NCBI GenBank assembly: GCA_946811695.1
Contig: OX328132.1
Location: 96,472,022-96,536,021, forward strand
Direction: 5' to 3'
Source: Gonocerus acuteangulatus
Taxonomy: Eukaryota; Arthropoda; Insecta; Hemiptera; Coreidae
DNA length: 64,000 nt
Of the stretch, positions 1 to 11,335 are shown one piece after another (positions within the stretch are counted from its first letter, which is position 1; the number at the start of each line of letters is the position of its first letter). A program made the translations under genes and the position numbers. A model generated the notes under the pieces. It saw only the letters and a list, made by a program, of their open reading frames with translations. It made no database searches and had not been told where the DNA came from.

Positions 1-1369
1 TAAAAACACGTTCATATAGAATCCCCCGCCCCTGAGCAGAATACTTAATTGAATCATTTATTTTTAAAAACAAAAGGTTTTTATTATTAAGTTATCATTT
101 ATGGGGAAAAAATGTTTTTCTCAATTTACGCCTCGATCCCGGCAGTGCCTTACAAGCAATATTCAGAACTGCTTTTAACTCTTTAAAAGCGGTTAGCAAC
201 CTAAGCTATTCGCAGAATCCATGAGACGACGTCACCTGAACATACCCTTCGCCTGCTAAGCGATTTGTTAAGTGAAGGTAGCCAAGACAAAGGCTCAATA
301 CTACATTACCTACAAAACAATGGTGTATGTGACCTTATTTGAAAGACAAAAAGCTGAGAAATCAGTCAACTTGTTATAACAAAAGTACGATTACAAAGAA
401 CATTTTTATAATTGTAACAAGCGTATTTTCTTTTACCGTGTTTTCTATTTTTGATCAGGATAAGATTGATAAAGTATAAAAGTGGAGTAAAGGGGGCTGT
501 TATATGTAAGAGGGTATAACTAGCCGATCTCGAATCCTGGCTGATTCCAGAAATCTATTCGAAATCCTTTTTCTAAAGAGCCCTTATTCTTCCTATCTTC
601 ATACATCTTTCTGAACCCTTCTTATTTGAAGATGCATATAACATCGAATCTCTTTTTACATAAGCGATGTTAAGTTTAACTGGAAACCATCAGATTTCCT
701 TATCTCATTAAACTTTTCTAGTATAATATTATAAGGAAATATTCATATTTCTGAGGAAATTGTCAAACCCATAATAAGTTTTATTGAGTTGAGGTTTTGA
801 TCATTTAGACGCAGTGAAGCAGGATTCTTGAGAATTTCTTTTGATCCACTCCGATTGATACTTGTTACCTTGTTGAGGACCATGGAGTCTGTTGCGTTAA
901 CATGCTTTAGTCACTAATGAGATGCCTTCCTGTTGATGTAAGCACAGGCAAGAAGTAGGGTCCCTGTCAATTCACATTTTAAGTAAAGGACATCTTATTC
1001 TAAAAATTCTCTGATTGAGCTTTCATTCCCATACCAATAAGCATTGTGAGTGAGATTCAGTGAATTGAAGACTTAAGAAAGCTACTCTAGCTCCAATAGG
1101 GACTCAGGAATATGCAGATGTCCGGGGCCTCTTTCCCTTTCATCTCGCCGGCCTCGCTTAGCTCTTAACTCTATTAGATCTCACGAGGCCTGGACTCAGA
1201 GTTCCTCGTCGGTCCTCACAAACTCAATAAACTCTCATACTAACTCCTTGTTTATTTTATCTATTCCCATGGTTTATGTTAGCGTGTTTTCTCCCTCTCT
1301 CTCAAAAAGGAGGAAACCAGCTATTGGCGTCGACCCGATGATGAAAGCCTGAGGCGCCACTGAGAAATG
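1..1369. other. Unassigned sequence
   Basis: No convincing gene, repeat or RNA is recognised here. All frames are short and interrupted. A pyrimidine-rich stretch near 1289-1305 has no clear role. Confidence 0.4.
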
Positions 1370-1413
1370 TCCACGTTTCAGAATCCGTAGATCACACAAT
1401 ACCGGTGGTTCAA

Positions 1414-1478
<65 letters not shown>
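1370..1478 (-). repeat. Family-A 3' block relic plus (TA)n tract
   Basis: Reading the minus strand from the (TA)n at 1413-1478, the sequence TTTGAACCACCG ... TCTGAAACGTGG matches the 3' block that follows (TA)n in the family-A repeats of this window (for example at 49063-49110). It is a diverged fragment; the rest of the element is not seen. Confidence 0.55.
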
Positions 1479-1481
<3 letters not shown>

Positions 1482-2250
1482 GGCGTGACGTAACTGGCAA
1501 CGAAATACTTAAGGAGGTGACAGTAGACATCAAATGAAACACAAATGGTCCTTTGGTCTAAGGGTAAATTCCCATCTGGGAAGGGGAAAATTTAAATTTT
1601 GTGTTTTTTTAGGTAAACCAAGTTTTTTGTTGAATAGAAAGTAATAACTGTTTAAGGTATGTAATTCAGCGTATTAAATTGCAGCGTCGTAAACTAGACA
1701 AAAAGTACTTGAAGAACAAGTAGACTTTGTCGATTATAAAACCATTGAAAGGGGACTAAAACGCAGTTTGAATATGCAAACTTATTTTTTGGGGGATAAA
1801 TTATGGATAATTATTTTTGTCAATTTCTATCAAACACAAAATTGAAAATAAATTTTAAATAAACAAAATATTTTCTTTTATTCAATAATAAATAAATAGA
1901 TTCTTTTATACAATAATAATAAAATATATTGTTGGTTATCGATCATTTTAAATTTGCCCTCCACCCTGGGCAAGACATTCTCTCACCCAAAGCACAACCC
2001 CAAAAAAAGAAGTTTGTAAATTTACACTGCGTTTTAGCCCCGTTTCATTGGTGAGTAGGTGAGTGGAGGGGGTCGGGGATAAAACATATAATTTTAACGA
2101 TTTTTATTTATGGCTTATGAAAGAATGCCTTTTCATAATTTCTTTTATTTTTTTACTTGTTCTCGAAAATGAAGCAAAAGTGAGGTTGCCAAAGGACTTT
2201 TTTTATTCTGCATCGATTCCCGAAATTTACCTTTTATTTTGAAGACACCC

Positions 2251-2252
<2 letters not shown>
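1479..2252. mobile_element. Probable TA-inserting TIR element inside a (TA)n tract
   Basis: A non-repetitive 774-bp segment is bounded on both sides by (TA)n and has inverted ends: CAGGGCGTGAC on the left, and ...ACACCCTG on the right, whose reverse complement is CAGGGTGT. An internal inverted pair around CTAAAACGCAG (about 1743-1775 and 2024-2052) supports a foldback or MITE structure. Two other elements in the window (11336-12635, 12664-13458) also begin CAGGGTGT or GGGTGT inside (TA)n. The terminal match is only about 8 bp, so the class (Tc1/mariner-like, TA target) is inferred. Confidence 0.4.
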
Positions 2253-2296
<44 letters not shown>

Positions 2297-2325
2297 TATA
2301 AATATATATATATGTATATATATAA
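2253..2325. repeat. (TA)n microsatellite
   Basis: An almost pure TA dinucleotide tract directly adjoins the TIR element on its left. It is probably the other half of the tract that the element split. Confidence 0.9.
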
Positions 2326-2538
2326 AAGTACAAATAATTAAAAAATTAGTTCTATATTAACCAATCTTTAGTTCGTTTCATTAAAAGTTTACCATTTGAT
2401 TAACGTTCATATACATAATTAAATAAATTGAGAAGATATGGTCGACCGTTCAGAAGTAGAAAGCGTTGATCGTCGGGGTTTCGGTCAATGTTCTTATTTA
2501 ATAAAACACATGTGTATTTATTTTAATTTCTATTATTA

Positions 2539-2541
<3 letters not shown>

Positions 2542-2582
<41 letters not shown>

Positions 2583-2606
2583 ATATATGCATATACATAC
2601 ATACAT
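2542..2606. repeat. (TA)n / (CATA)n microsatellite
   Basis: TA repeats grade into CATA repeats. Tyr-Ile open frames across this region are products of the microsatellite, not genes. Confidence 0.9.
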
Positions 2607-4319
2607 TCACTCATATATGTACTCATATTTTTGTTAATATATCTATCCTTTTTTGTCATAGTTATACCATATATGTTTTTACAGCCCTGACGCAGTAATA
2701 AATATATATTTAAAAGTGTGTTCACCGTTAACAGAATGGATAGATATTGTGTATTTTGGCACTGTTTTATAAAACTAGAGTCTCCAATTGGTTACAACAT
2801 GGTAAAGTTAATAAACGTCTTATAACATACATATCGATTCGCCACTAACTGCATCTTTTTGTCAGCCATGTTGCTAGCTAGAGTGAATTAATAAATATTC
2901 CAATATACCCTAATTTCTACAAATTTTTATTAGAGCTTTACAATTCTATTTTACGATGCATTTTGCATAGTCAATAGGGCCGGGTTATCTACAGGTTACG
3001 ACCGTTTCTAAACATCCATGATGAAGACGTAATTACTTCAACGAGGCAATCGCCATAAAAATCTAACCTGCCACAAGCGCTATATGAGCCCTCAATTCCC
3101 ACGAGAAGATCATGCAATTTTATTATTATTCATATGAGTATAATAAAAACAATATTCTTTTAGTGAAAAGGAAGCGGGATAAAAAATAATAAAACTTGGT
3201 AAAATAAAAGTTCACTTTAATGCTTCGAAAAATAAACAAAATAACACTGTGCAGACGAAATTAAAAGATAATAAAGAGAAATTATAAAAAGACATAACAA
3301 AAATAAAACGTTCTTCAAAATAATAATAAGGATTAAATGAATAATGTCAGGTAAAAAACTTGATACACCACGGGAGCACATGCACGGGTAGACGCCATTA
3401 ACACACTGGTCTTCACAGGTCCTGTGTCGCAGGGTTGATTTGCAGGAGGAGGTTACACTGGCCAGGTTAGTTCTGACATCTCGCTAGCTGCCACATTCTT
3501 GTACATAGGACTCCCATTTATTCAAATTCATTCCCCCATTTAATTAATGTCTTTAACGTTTACACAATGATTACTATTATGTTCAATTGTCAAGAACTAA
3601 TTAGCTACTGCTATTTTACACGTAATCAGCGGTAGTCTTTTCAAGAGAATAAACATAAGCAAGTTCCGGGTCCTCTTATGACAGTATGTATTGGAGAATA
3701 GGAAACACAGATAGACCTATACAGCTTGAGTTCCATGTGACCTTAGAGCTGGCGAGGGTGGAGACAAGGGCAGAGTCATCTCATTCACAAATGTTAGATT
3801 CATTCACCAAGATCCTGGGGTGTATTGATCCCCGTAAGAACTAGATAGATGCCGGAATCCCGGGGACACACATATCTTCTTGTCCCATCTATCTCTCTGG
3901 AGAAATTCTATGCGTGGAGCATTTAACATACAGGATAATAATGTTTCCTGGAAAAATACCTCGAATTTACTGTTTTATATAATTTTTAATGCGTCTCTAT
4001 TTCTCTCTCTCCTTGTAGGATGTAAGCTATTCGGAGATACCGGTAAGAAATAACACTCCTAAATAATACAGCTTGTTCTTCTGTCTGAGAAAGCCGGATG
4101 GGATTTGGCGGATTGCAAGCCAAGGAACCAGTAAAAAAAGTCTGGCTTACAGGAACTGCATCATCTTCTTCTATGAAGGGTAAAGACGAAGATAACGCAG
4201 TCATTTGGAAAGTTTAACATTAACACAGTTATTATTTTGATTAAACCTTTCCTGAAATACTTTTATGGCCCCAGATACGTGACAAATAACAAGGGTACCC
4301 TTACCTGGAAAAATTACTC
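2607..4319. other. Unassigned sequence
   Basis: No gene or recognisable element is supported. A short stretch near 4140 (CAGGAACTGCATCATCTT) resembles the 5' terminal motif of family A and may be the diverged start of the copy that follows. Confidence 0.4.
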
Positions 4320-5229
4320 CCTGGCCTTCTAACGTTCACTCTAGAAAAACACTATTGCCAAAAAGTTTCTCATTTTCTTGTCTTATCTTACTATAATACT
4401 AATTCTACTGATTAATGCAAAAAAACAAGAACCAATTAAAAAGTTAGTTAAACAACTACCAAATTTGTTCAAATGAACAATACAAACACATTTGAAGTTT
4501 GAAGCACTTATTTCTCCGTTTGACATCCTAATCGAAGAGCCTTTTTTGTAGAGAATTTAGTAAGCTTTCGAATGGCTACCTTTTACTTACCACGATTATT
4601 TAAACGTTTTCAAAATATTTACAGAAATGTACCAAGATCCTAAAACGTTTGATGTCTATTAATAACATTTTTTTTTCGAGTGCTTCCTTAACTCACGTCT
4701 TGCATTAAATCTCTATACGTCTTAGTTTAGATGAATTTCAAACATCTAGAGAATATTTCAATTAAATCACAGGATTCTAAGTGTACACAAACCAAAAATT
4801 AAAAGTTCCAAAAATTTTGTTTCCACCTTTCTCAAAAACGGTTACAGATATCGCCTTAAAACTGGTTTATTCTTTTTCCTACGTAAAGAAACCTATAAAA
4901 CGACTACGTGTATGCATATGAACTCGAAAACGTAGTCGATACGATTTTCCCACAAGAATTTTTAACCAAAAACCATCTTCCGGTGGATGGATTCTGCTGG
5001 TTAAGGATTATTGTTCCAAATTTCATCAATATCGGATCATTTTTGAGTGTGTGAGAGAGCGAACAGACAAATATTTATTTATATATACAAATTTGAACCA
5101 CAGTTATTTTCGAGATCTATAGGTTCTGAAAGGTAAAATATTCTAGTCAGCACTTCGGGATTGTGTCATGAGGTCAACCTCATAAGCGGGATTCCTCCCT
5201 ATGGAGAGAGGGAGGAACCACGTTATAAA
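4320..5229 (+). mobile_element. Family-A dispersed repeat, near complete
   Basis: This copy has the block order seen in other copies: a segment ending in a Tyr/Ile-rich 'TTTGTAGAGAATTTAGTAAGC' type block, 'CGGTTACAGATATCGCC', 'GGATTCTGCTGGTTAA', 'TTTCATCAATATCGGATCA', 'GAGCGAACAGACAAATA', a short TA-rich centre (about 5084), then 'TTTGAACCAC', 'TTTTCGAGATCTATAGG' and a terminal hairpin GATTCCTCCC/GGGAGGAACC near 5197-5222. Here the central (TA)n is short. The block order matches copies at 14621, 26282, 46035 and 56825. No coding capacity is seen. Confidence 0.75.
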
Positions 5230-6171
5230 AAAATATTTGCCAAGGCAGAGGCCTTAGACATAGGTTTCATGTTATGTTTGAAGCGGAGTTGTACATAACA
5301 CTCTAAACTTATTTATGATCAAAAGACATGAAGTATAGCTCTCTGAGATGTGCATCGGCAGGAATGTAGCGCAGTTTCTGTTTACATTAATAGACACTTA
5401 ATTAAGCTAGGAAGTACATGTCTCACCTCGAAAGGAAAACTCCTCAACCAATAAACATTCGTGTATATTCCATAATTAAACTTCTCTAATCTTGGTGGAG
5501 CTGATATAATAATTCGATGTAGAGCAAAAGCCCTTCTGAGCCTACGCAGGTAGGGACTAATTAACCATAAATGAGAAACTTCGTAACGGAATTGATCCTG
5601 GGAATTTCATCAACAAGTATTCCCATCAACCTTTGAGCAATATGGAAGAACTTATACACGAAGAAGGCGAATAGTTTGAAGTTTGCTGTTTGATGACACA
5701 GTTCGATGAGATTTTCGATTTCGATAACTCTCCATCCCATCCCTGAGACTATATTTTATAAAGCCTGATGGCAGGATAGGAAGACGCATACAAAGAAGAG
5801 ATGGATATTACATAGAATCTATGTTCCTAGTGTTCATTTGAAATCCAATTCAACACCTTCCAGGATAAGAAAATTTTGGGTAACTTCATTTTCATTCAGA
5901 AGACTTTCAACTATTCAAGATCTTCCAGTCTAAGCCAATCTGAAGTAACTTGTATCTTCATGTAGTCGATTACACTGTATCTAAAACAAAATTGTCCCAA
6001 GAGATCGATATAGCATTTCTTGTAGATCTCGATGTCCACGTTCTTGAGCTGCCACTCGTTTTTCTGGATCGCCCTCCAATTCTTAGAAAAACGAAAAATA
6101 GCGTTTTTCGTCGAATTTTGGGTAAAAACGAAGTCCCTATTTACATAATTAAAAACATAAAAAATGAAAAT
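5230..6171. other. Unassigned sequence
   Basis: No gene is supported. A 109-codon frame from 5950 runs into the poly(T) of the adjacent SINE and is not considered coding. Confidence 0.4.
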
Positions 6172-6177
6172 TCTAGG

Positions 6178-6181
<4 letters not shown>

Positions 6182-6234
<53 letters not shown>

Positions 6235-6397
6235 GGCGCATCTACATCTAGGTCATTAGCGCCGACATCCAGGGTGTAGCGAGGAATTTTACCAGCGAGC
6301 CGTGGGATGATAAAATTCCTGCCGGAGGTTGGGAATCGAACCCACCATCTCCCGCTTAAGAATCCAAGGCGCTAGCCATTAGACCACGGGAGACCCC
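6182..6397 (-). mobile_element. tRNA-derived SINE (family SINE-1), full length
   Basis: Read on the minus strand it starts GGGGTCTCCCGTGGTCTAAT, with an A-box-like TGGTCTAATGG and a B-box GGTTCGATTCC, followed by a tRNA-unrelated body and an A-tail seen here as about 52 T. A TSD of about ten bases (TCTAGGGTAT) flanks it at 6172 and 6398. The tRNA-like head contains internal RNA polymerase III promoter boxes; mobilisation by a LINE reverse transcriptase is the known mode for SINEs. The long pure tail suggests recent insertion or slippage. Confidence 0.92.
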
Positions 6398-6689
6398 TCT
6401 AGGGTATTAAAGCAACTTCACACCCATTAAAACGCTTTGAGTATATCCAGAGATATACGACTTCAAAGGCAATAACATGTCAGAAAATCGTTTTAAATTT
6501 GCAATGTAATGTTGCCTCACGGCCGAAGTAAAGCCGTCTCAAAAATTAATTAAATTAATTAATAGCTCTACGTTAAAGGATTTGTACTGCAAAAAAAGAA
6601 TCTGTAATCAGATTTCTTCTATCTCATCTAATTTTTGTGTAAATTTGATATTCGTCAAAACAAAAAATGGCTGGAGTGGGCCACTCTAT

Positions 6690-7128
6690 ATACGGGAGGC
6701 AGAATTTGTCAGGGCCTTGTATCTTAATTATATTCCGACGTTTCCGCTTGAAATTCAAGCCTTCATCGGGGCTGTAAAACAAAAATAGAGCTAATACTAA
6801 TATATATATATACAAATGAAATGTAAAAAACAGAGAAACATTATACATATGTGAGGGAAACATTTGGTAATTGTATGTTTTAGCTAGAGCTTTAACTTAG
6901 AGGTAGATGAATACTGATTTAAAACTTTAATGGGTAACAAAGAAACAGATATTTTTGATGACTAGATAAAACAGATATAAAATTAATAAGTACATGATGA
7001 ATATATACTTACCGATGAGGAGAAGGAGAATAATAAAACTCATTTTCTTATAAAAATTTAGATTTATTAAGACCGAAACCTGACCAATTCTACCTTCGCA
7101 TCACCAACGGTCAGCGATCTCCTCTCAA
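6690..7128 (-). mobile_element. Hammerhead-bearing retroelement, minus-strand copy
   Basis: On the minus strand it begins TTGAGAGGAGATCGCTGACC (near 7126), the same start as the well-delimited copy at 46134. It contains a short TA tract (6800-6812) and a hammerhead-like core, and ends in CCCTGAC (about 6697). The first and last approximately 45 bp are inverted relative to each other (GGTCAGGTTTCGGTCTT... near the start), as in the other copies. No protein is encoded. An association with Penelope-like elements is inferred from the published occurrence of hammerheads in that group. Confidence 0.65.
6731..6776 (-). ncRNA. Degenerate hammerhead ribozyme motif
   Basis: The minus strand has CCGATGA (one change from CTGATGA), a stem II GGCTTGAA/TTCAAGC, then GAAAC and GTC. 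The change in the invariant core probably weakens or abolishes cleavage. Intact relatives are at 22893 and 46421. Confidence 0.6.
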
Positions 7129-7940
7129 TATATTGGGAAAGGTTTCGCAGACGGGTTGCTTTTAAGGATTGGAATTTCATTCTGACAATTGGTATTGTAA
7201 TTGTTTGGGGAATAGTAAATGTTGAAGATTACGAAAGTATTAGTAGTGGATGTATTTGTAATGGTTGGGAGGAGGCTAAATCTCGTTAGAAATACATTAG
7301 GCCATGCTCGGTCTCTAGAAACAGGTCGCCTTCTCCCAACCAGGATCTGACATTATCTCACTTGATTCTTTTCGATATTCATGGAAATAATATTTGTCTT
7401 ATATTGTGATTTTTCATATCCGTTAAAGGACACTGAGGGTCAAATTTCTATTGATTCCACAAAAAAAAACTTCCTTTCATACCGTCTTTTTATCTGCGAA
7501 ATTCACTGGCAAATCTTTTATATGTAAGTTTTGCACTACTATTTTACGGAAATGAGAGCTTTCAATTAAGAGGAGACACAAATTTCTCAAATCACATAAA
7601 GGGTGACCCGTATATGCGAGCAACAATTGAAATATCTTTTAAATCGTTAGAGATGTCGCAAAGTTGTACAAGACATTTCTTTTTTTTTGGTCTTGTTCGT
7701 GTATTTTTCTGTCGTTCTGTCATGGAGGAAAATCGTAAAGTTTAATATGGGTTAGTAGAAAACCATTGAAAACAATAGATACTGATCAAAAATACAGTCT
7801 AAGTAACTGTGAAATACCTGGTACGCAATTGTTAAACAGAACATTATTGTTAACTAGCAGAAATAACTGGTGACGGTTGCAATATCTAAAACCTTACAAA
7901 TAAAGATACGAAATCAAAATACAGATTGATCAAAAATACT
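7129..7940. other. Unassigned sequence left of the 11-kb element
   Basis: No gene or known repeat is recognised. This is the left flank of the foldback-type element and ends in the target-site copy ACAGAACTG. Confidence 0.4.
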
Positions 7941-7949
7941 ACAGAACTG

Positions 7950-10790
7950 AGCTCTATTACGCTGGAACAGCAACATTGCAACCCCAACTTCTAACATACT
8001 CAGTAATTTGTTGCTAATTTGTTGCTAATTTGTTACACTATTTTCAAATTTGTCGCTCCAGCCGTTTCCGAGAAAACGTGGCTGTGCTACCGTAATATTA
8101 CGCCAGCACAGCCACCCCTGTAACTTTTGATCTAATTGTCTGACGAAATTCAGATTGGTACGAGAATTTGTTGCTAATTTGTTGCTCTAGAATGACACCA
8201 ACCACGAATTTGTCGCTCCAGCCGTTTCCGAGAAAACGTGGCTGTGCTACCGTAATATTACGCCAGCACAGCCACCCCCGTAACTTTTGATCTAATTGTA
8301 TGACGAAATTTAGATTGGTACCAGAATTTGTTGCTAATTTGTTGCTCTAGAATGACACCAACCACGAATTTGTCGCTCCAGCCGTTTCCGAGAAAACGTG
8401 GCTGTGCTACCGTAATATTACGCCAGCACAGCCACCCTTGTAACTTTTGATCTAATTGTCTGACGAAATTCAGATTGGTACGAGAATTTGTTGCTAATTT
8501 GTTGCTCTAGAATGACACCAATCACGAATTTGTCGCTCCAGCCGTTTCCGAGAAAACGTGGCTGTGCTAGCGTAATATTACGCCAGCACAGCCACCCCCG
8601 TAACTTTTGATCTAATTGTCTGACGAAATTCAGATTGGTACGAGAATTTGTTGCTAATTTGTTGCTCTAGAATGACACCAATCACGAATTTGTCGCTCCT
8701 GCCGTTTCCGAGAAAACGTGGCTGTGCTACCGTAATATTACGGCAGCACAGCCACCCCCGTAACTTTTGATCTAATTGTCTGACAAAATTCAGATTGGTA
8801 CGAGAATTTGTTGCTAATTTGTTGCTCTAGAATGACACCAATCACGAATTTGTCGCTCCAGCCGTTTCCGAGAAAACGTGGCTGTGCTAGCGTAATATTA
8901 CGCCAGCACAGCCACCCCCGTAAGTTTTGATCTAATTGTCTGACGAAATTCAGATTGGTACCAGAATTTGTTGCTCTAGAATGACACCAATCACGAATTT
9001 GTCGCTCCTGCCGTTTCCGAGAAAACGTGGCTGTGCTACCGTAATATTACGGCAGCACAGCCACCCCCGTAACTTTTGATCTAATTGTCTGACGAAATTC
9101 AGATTGGTACGAGAATTTGTTGCTAATTTGTTGCTCTAGAATGACACCAATCACGAATTTGTCGCTCCAGCCGTTTCCGAGAAAACGTGGCTGTGCTACC
9201 GTAATATTACGCCAGCACAGCCACCCCTGTAACTTTTGATCTAATTGTCTGACGAAATTCAGATTGGTACGAGAATTTGTTGCTAATTTGTTGCTCTAGA
9301 ATGACACCAACCACGAATTTGTCGCTCCAGCCGTTTCCGAGAAAACGTGGCTGTGCTACCGTAATATTACGCCAGCACAGCCACCCCCGTAACTTTTGAT
9401 CTAATTGTATGACGAAATTTAGATTGGTACCAGAATTTGTTGCTAATTTGTTGCTCTAGAATGACACCAACCACGAATTTGTCGCTCCAGCCGTTTCCGA
9501 GAAAACGTGGCTGTGCTACCGTAATATTACGCCAGCACAGCCACCCTTGTAACTTTTGATCTAATTGTCTGACGAAATTCAGATTGGTACGAGAATTTGT
9601 TGCTAATTTGTTGCTCTAGAATGACACCAATCACGAATTTGTCGCTCCAGCCGTTTCCGAGAAAACGTGGCTGTGCTAGCGTAATATTACGCCAGCACAG
9701 CCACCCCCGTAACTTTTGATCTAATTGTCTGACGAAATTCAGATTGGTACGAGAATTTGTTGCTAATTTGTTGCTCTAGAATGACACCAATCACGAATTT
9801 GTCGCTCCTGCCGTTTCCGAGAAAACGTGGCTGTGCTACCGTAATATTACGGCAGCACAGCCACCCCCGTAACTTTTGATCTAATTGTCTGACAAAATTC
9901 AGATTGGTACGAGAATTTGTTGCTAATATGTTGCTCTAGAATGACACCAATCACGAATTTGTCGCTCCAGCCGTTTCCGAGAAAACGTGGCTGTGCTAGC
10001 GTAATATTACGCCAGCACAGCCACCCCCGTAAGTTTTGATCTAATTGTCTGACGAAATTCAGATTGGTACCAGAATTTGTTGCTCTAGAATGACACCAAT
10101 CACGAATTTGCCGTTTCCGAGAAAACGTGGCTGTGCTACCGTAATATTACGGCAGCACAGCCACCCCCGTAACTTTTGATCTAATTGTCTGACGAAATTC
10201 AGATTGGTACGAGAATTTGTTGCTAATTTGTTGCTCTAGAATGACACCAATCACGAATTTGTCGCTCCAGCCGTTTCCGAGAAAACGTGGCTGTGCTACC
10301 GTAATATTACGGCAGCACAGCCACCCTGTTAACTTTTGATCTAATTGTCTGACGAAATTCAGATTGGTACGAGAATTTGTTGCTAATTTGTTGCTCTAGA
10401 ATGACACCAATCACGAATTTGTCGCTCCAGCCGTTTCCGAGAAAACGTGGCTGTGCTAGCGTAATATTACGCCAGCACAGCCACCCCCGTAACTTTTGAT
10501 CTAATTGTCTGACGAAATTCAGATTGGTACGAGAATTTGTTGCTCTAGAATGACACTAATCACGAATTTGTCGCTCCTGCCGTTTCCGAGAAAACGTGGC
10601 TGTGCTACCGTAATATTACGGCAGCACAGCCACCCCCGTAACTTTTGATCTGATTGTCTGACGAAATTCAGACTGGTACTAGAATTTGTTGCTAATTTGT
10701 TGCTCTAGAATGACACCAATCACGAATTTGTCGCTCCAGCCGTTTCCGAGAAAACGTGGCTGTGCAAGCATAATATTACGCCACGAGTTC
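7950..10790 (+). repeat. Left inverted arm of the 11-kb element
   Basis: The outer 100 bp (7950-8052) is unique apart from a short AATTTGTTGCT duplication and matches the inverted right end 18820-18915 almost base for base. The remainder is the 18-unit array listed separately. Confidence 0.88.
8053..10790 (+). repeat. Satellite array 1: 160-bp unit, 18 copies, each with a TAATATTAC hairpin
   Basis: The apex motif TAATATTAC recurs at about 8093, 8253, 8413, 8573, 8733, 8893, 9042, 9202, 9362, 9522, 9682, 9842, 10002, 10142, 10302, 10462, 10611 and 10771. Spacing is 160 bp except for three shorter units (149, 140 and 149 bp). In each unit an 11-bp stem GTGGCTGTGCT / AGCACAGCCAC encloses the palindrome CGTAATATTACG. 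Sequence variants repeat in a seven-unit order (units 1-7 match units 8-14), giving a higher-order repeat of about 1.1 kb. No ORF is present. Confidence 0.95.
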
Positions 10791-11010
10791 GGACGCATAG
10801 CGCAGGAAATCACGTGACCTTGAGCAAGTTTTTTCATTAAGGTCATAATTGGTTCGACAAATACGAGCGATATTCCATTTTTCCTATATATTTAAGCCGA
10901 AATCGCCCTGAGAACACTTTGAAGTGAGTAACGAATATTTTAAGGTGAGTTGTAATTCCCATGATTTTCGAAGATTATGAAACGACTGTGTATGTAATTA
11001 AACATTTGTT
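10791..11010 (+). promoter_or_regulatory. Possible promoter and first splice donor just inside the left arm
   Basis: Immediately inside the array is a TATA-like TATATATTTAAG (10885-10896). About 50 bases on, a good metazoan 5' splice site AAG/GTGAGT (10942-10950) follows. This is where the transposase transcript of an autonomous element would start. The reading is inference: no downstream transposase survives, although a polypyrimidine tract and TTCTAG acceptor-like site occur near 13770-13785. Confidence 0.3.
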
Positions 11011-11294
11011 TACATGGGCATATATAAGGGGGGGGGGATGAGGGGCTGCAGCCCCTCCCGGAATTTTGATTTCATGGTAATAACCAGAGACCGAAAATAA
11101 ATATTTTTATTTCAAATGAGTTTCACTTAACCTTTAATTTTTATTATTAGGAAATAAAAATAGAAATTCAATCGTAATTGATAATATCAATTAGATATAA
11201 AATATAAAATATATTATATTTTACTATTTAAAAAAAAAATGTTTAATAATTTTTATTTCAAAACCTTAAAAATAAAAATTATTCTAGAAAAATT
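11011..11294. other. G-rich run and AT-rich spacer
   Basis: A run of ten G (about 11030-11039) is followed by GGGGCTGCAGCCCC, a 14-bp perfect palindrome, and then AT-rich sequence. No gene is seen. Confidence 0.4.
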
Positions 11295-11335
11295 ATTTAG
11301 ACTCCGAAAATGACCCCCGTTAAAATATATATATA
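11295..11335 (-). repeat. Family-C 3' block relic with (TA)n
   Basis: Minus strand ATTTTAACGGGGGTCATTTT followed by CGGAGT matches the block that follows (TA)n in family C (37500, 43552). It is interrupted at its TA tract by the next element. Confidence 0.6.

Noticed and set aside
7013..7043. A minus-strand mini-exon MSFIILLLLI followed by a consensus GTAAGT donor, looking like a signal-peptide exon.
   Set aside because: It lies inside the hammerhead-bearing retroelement copy at 6690-7128, next to its conserved start block, and is not preserved in the other copies.
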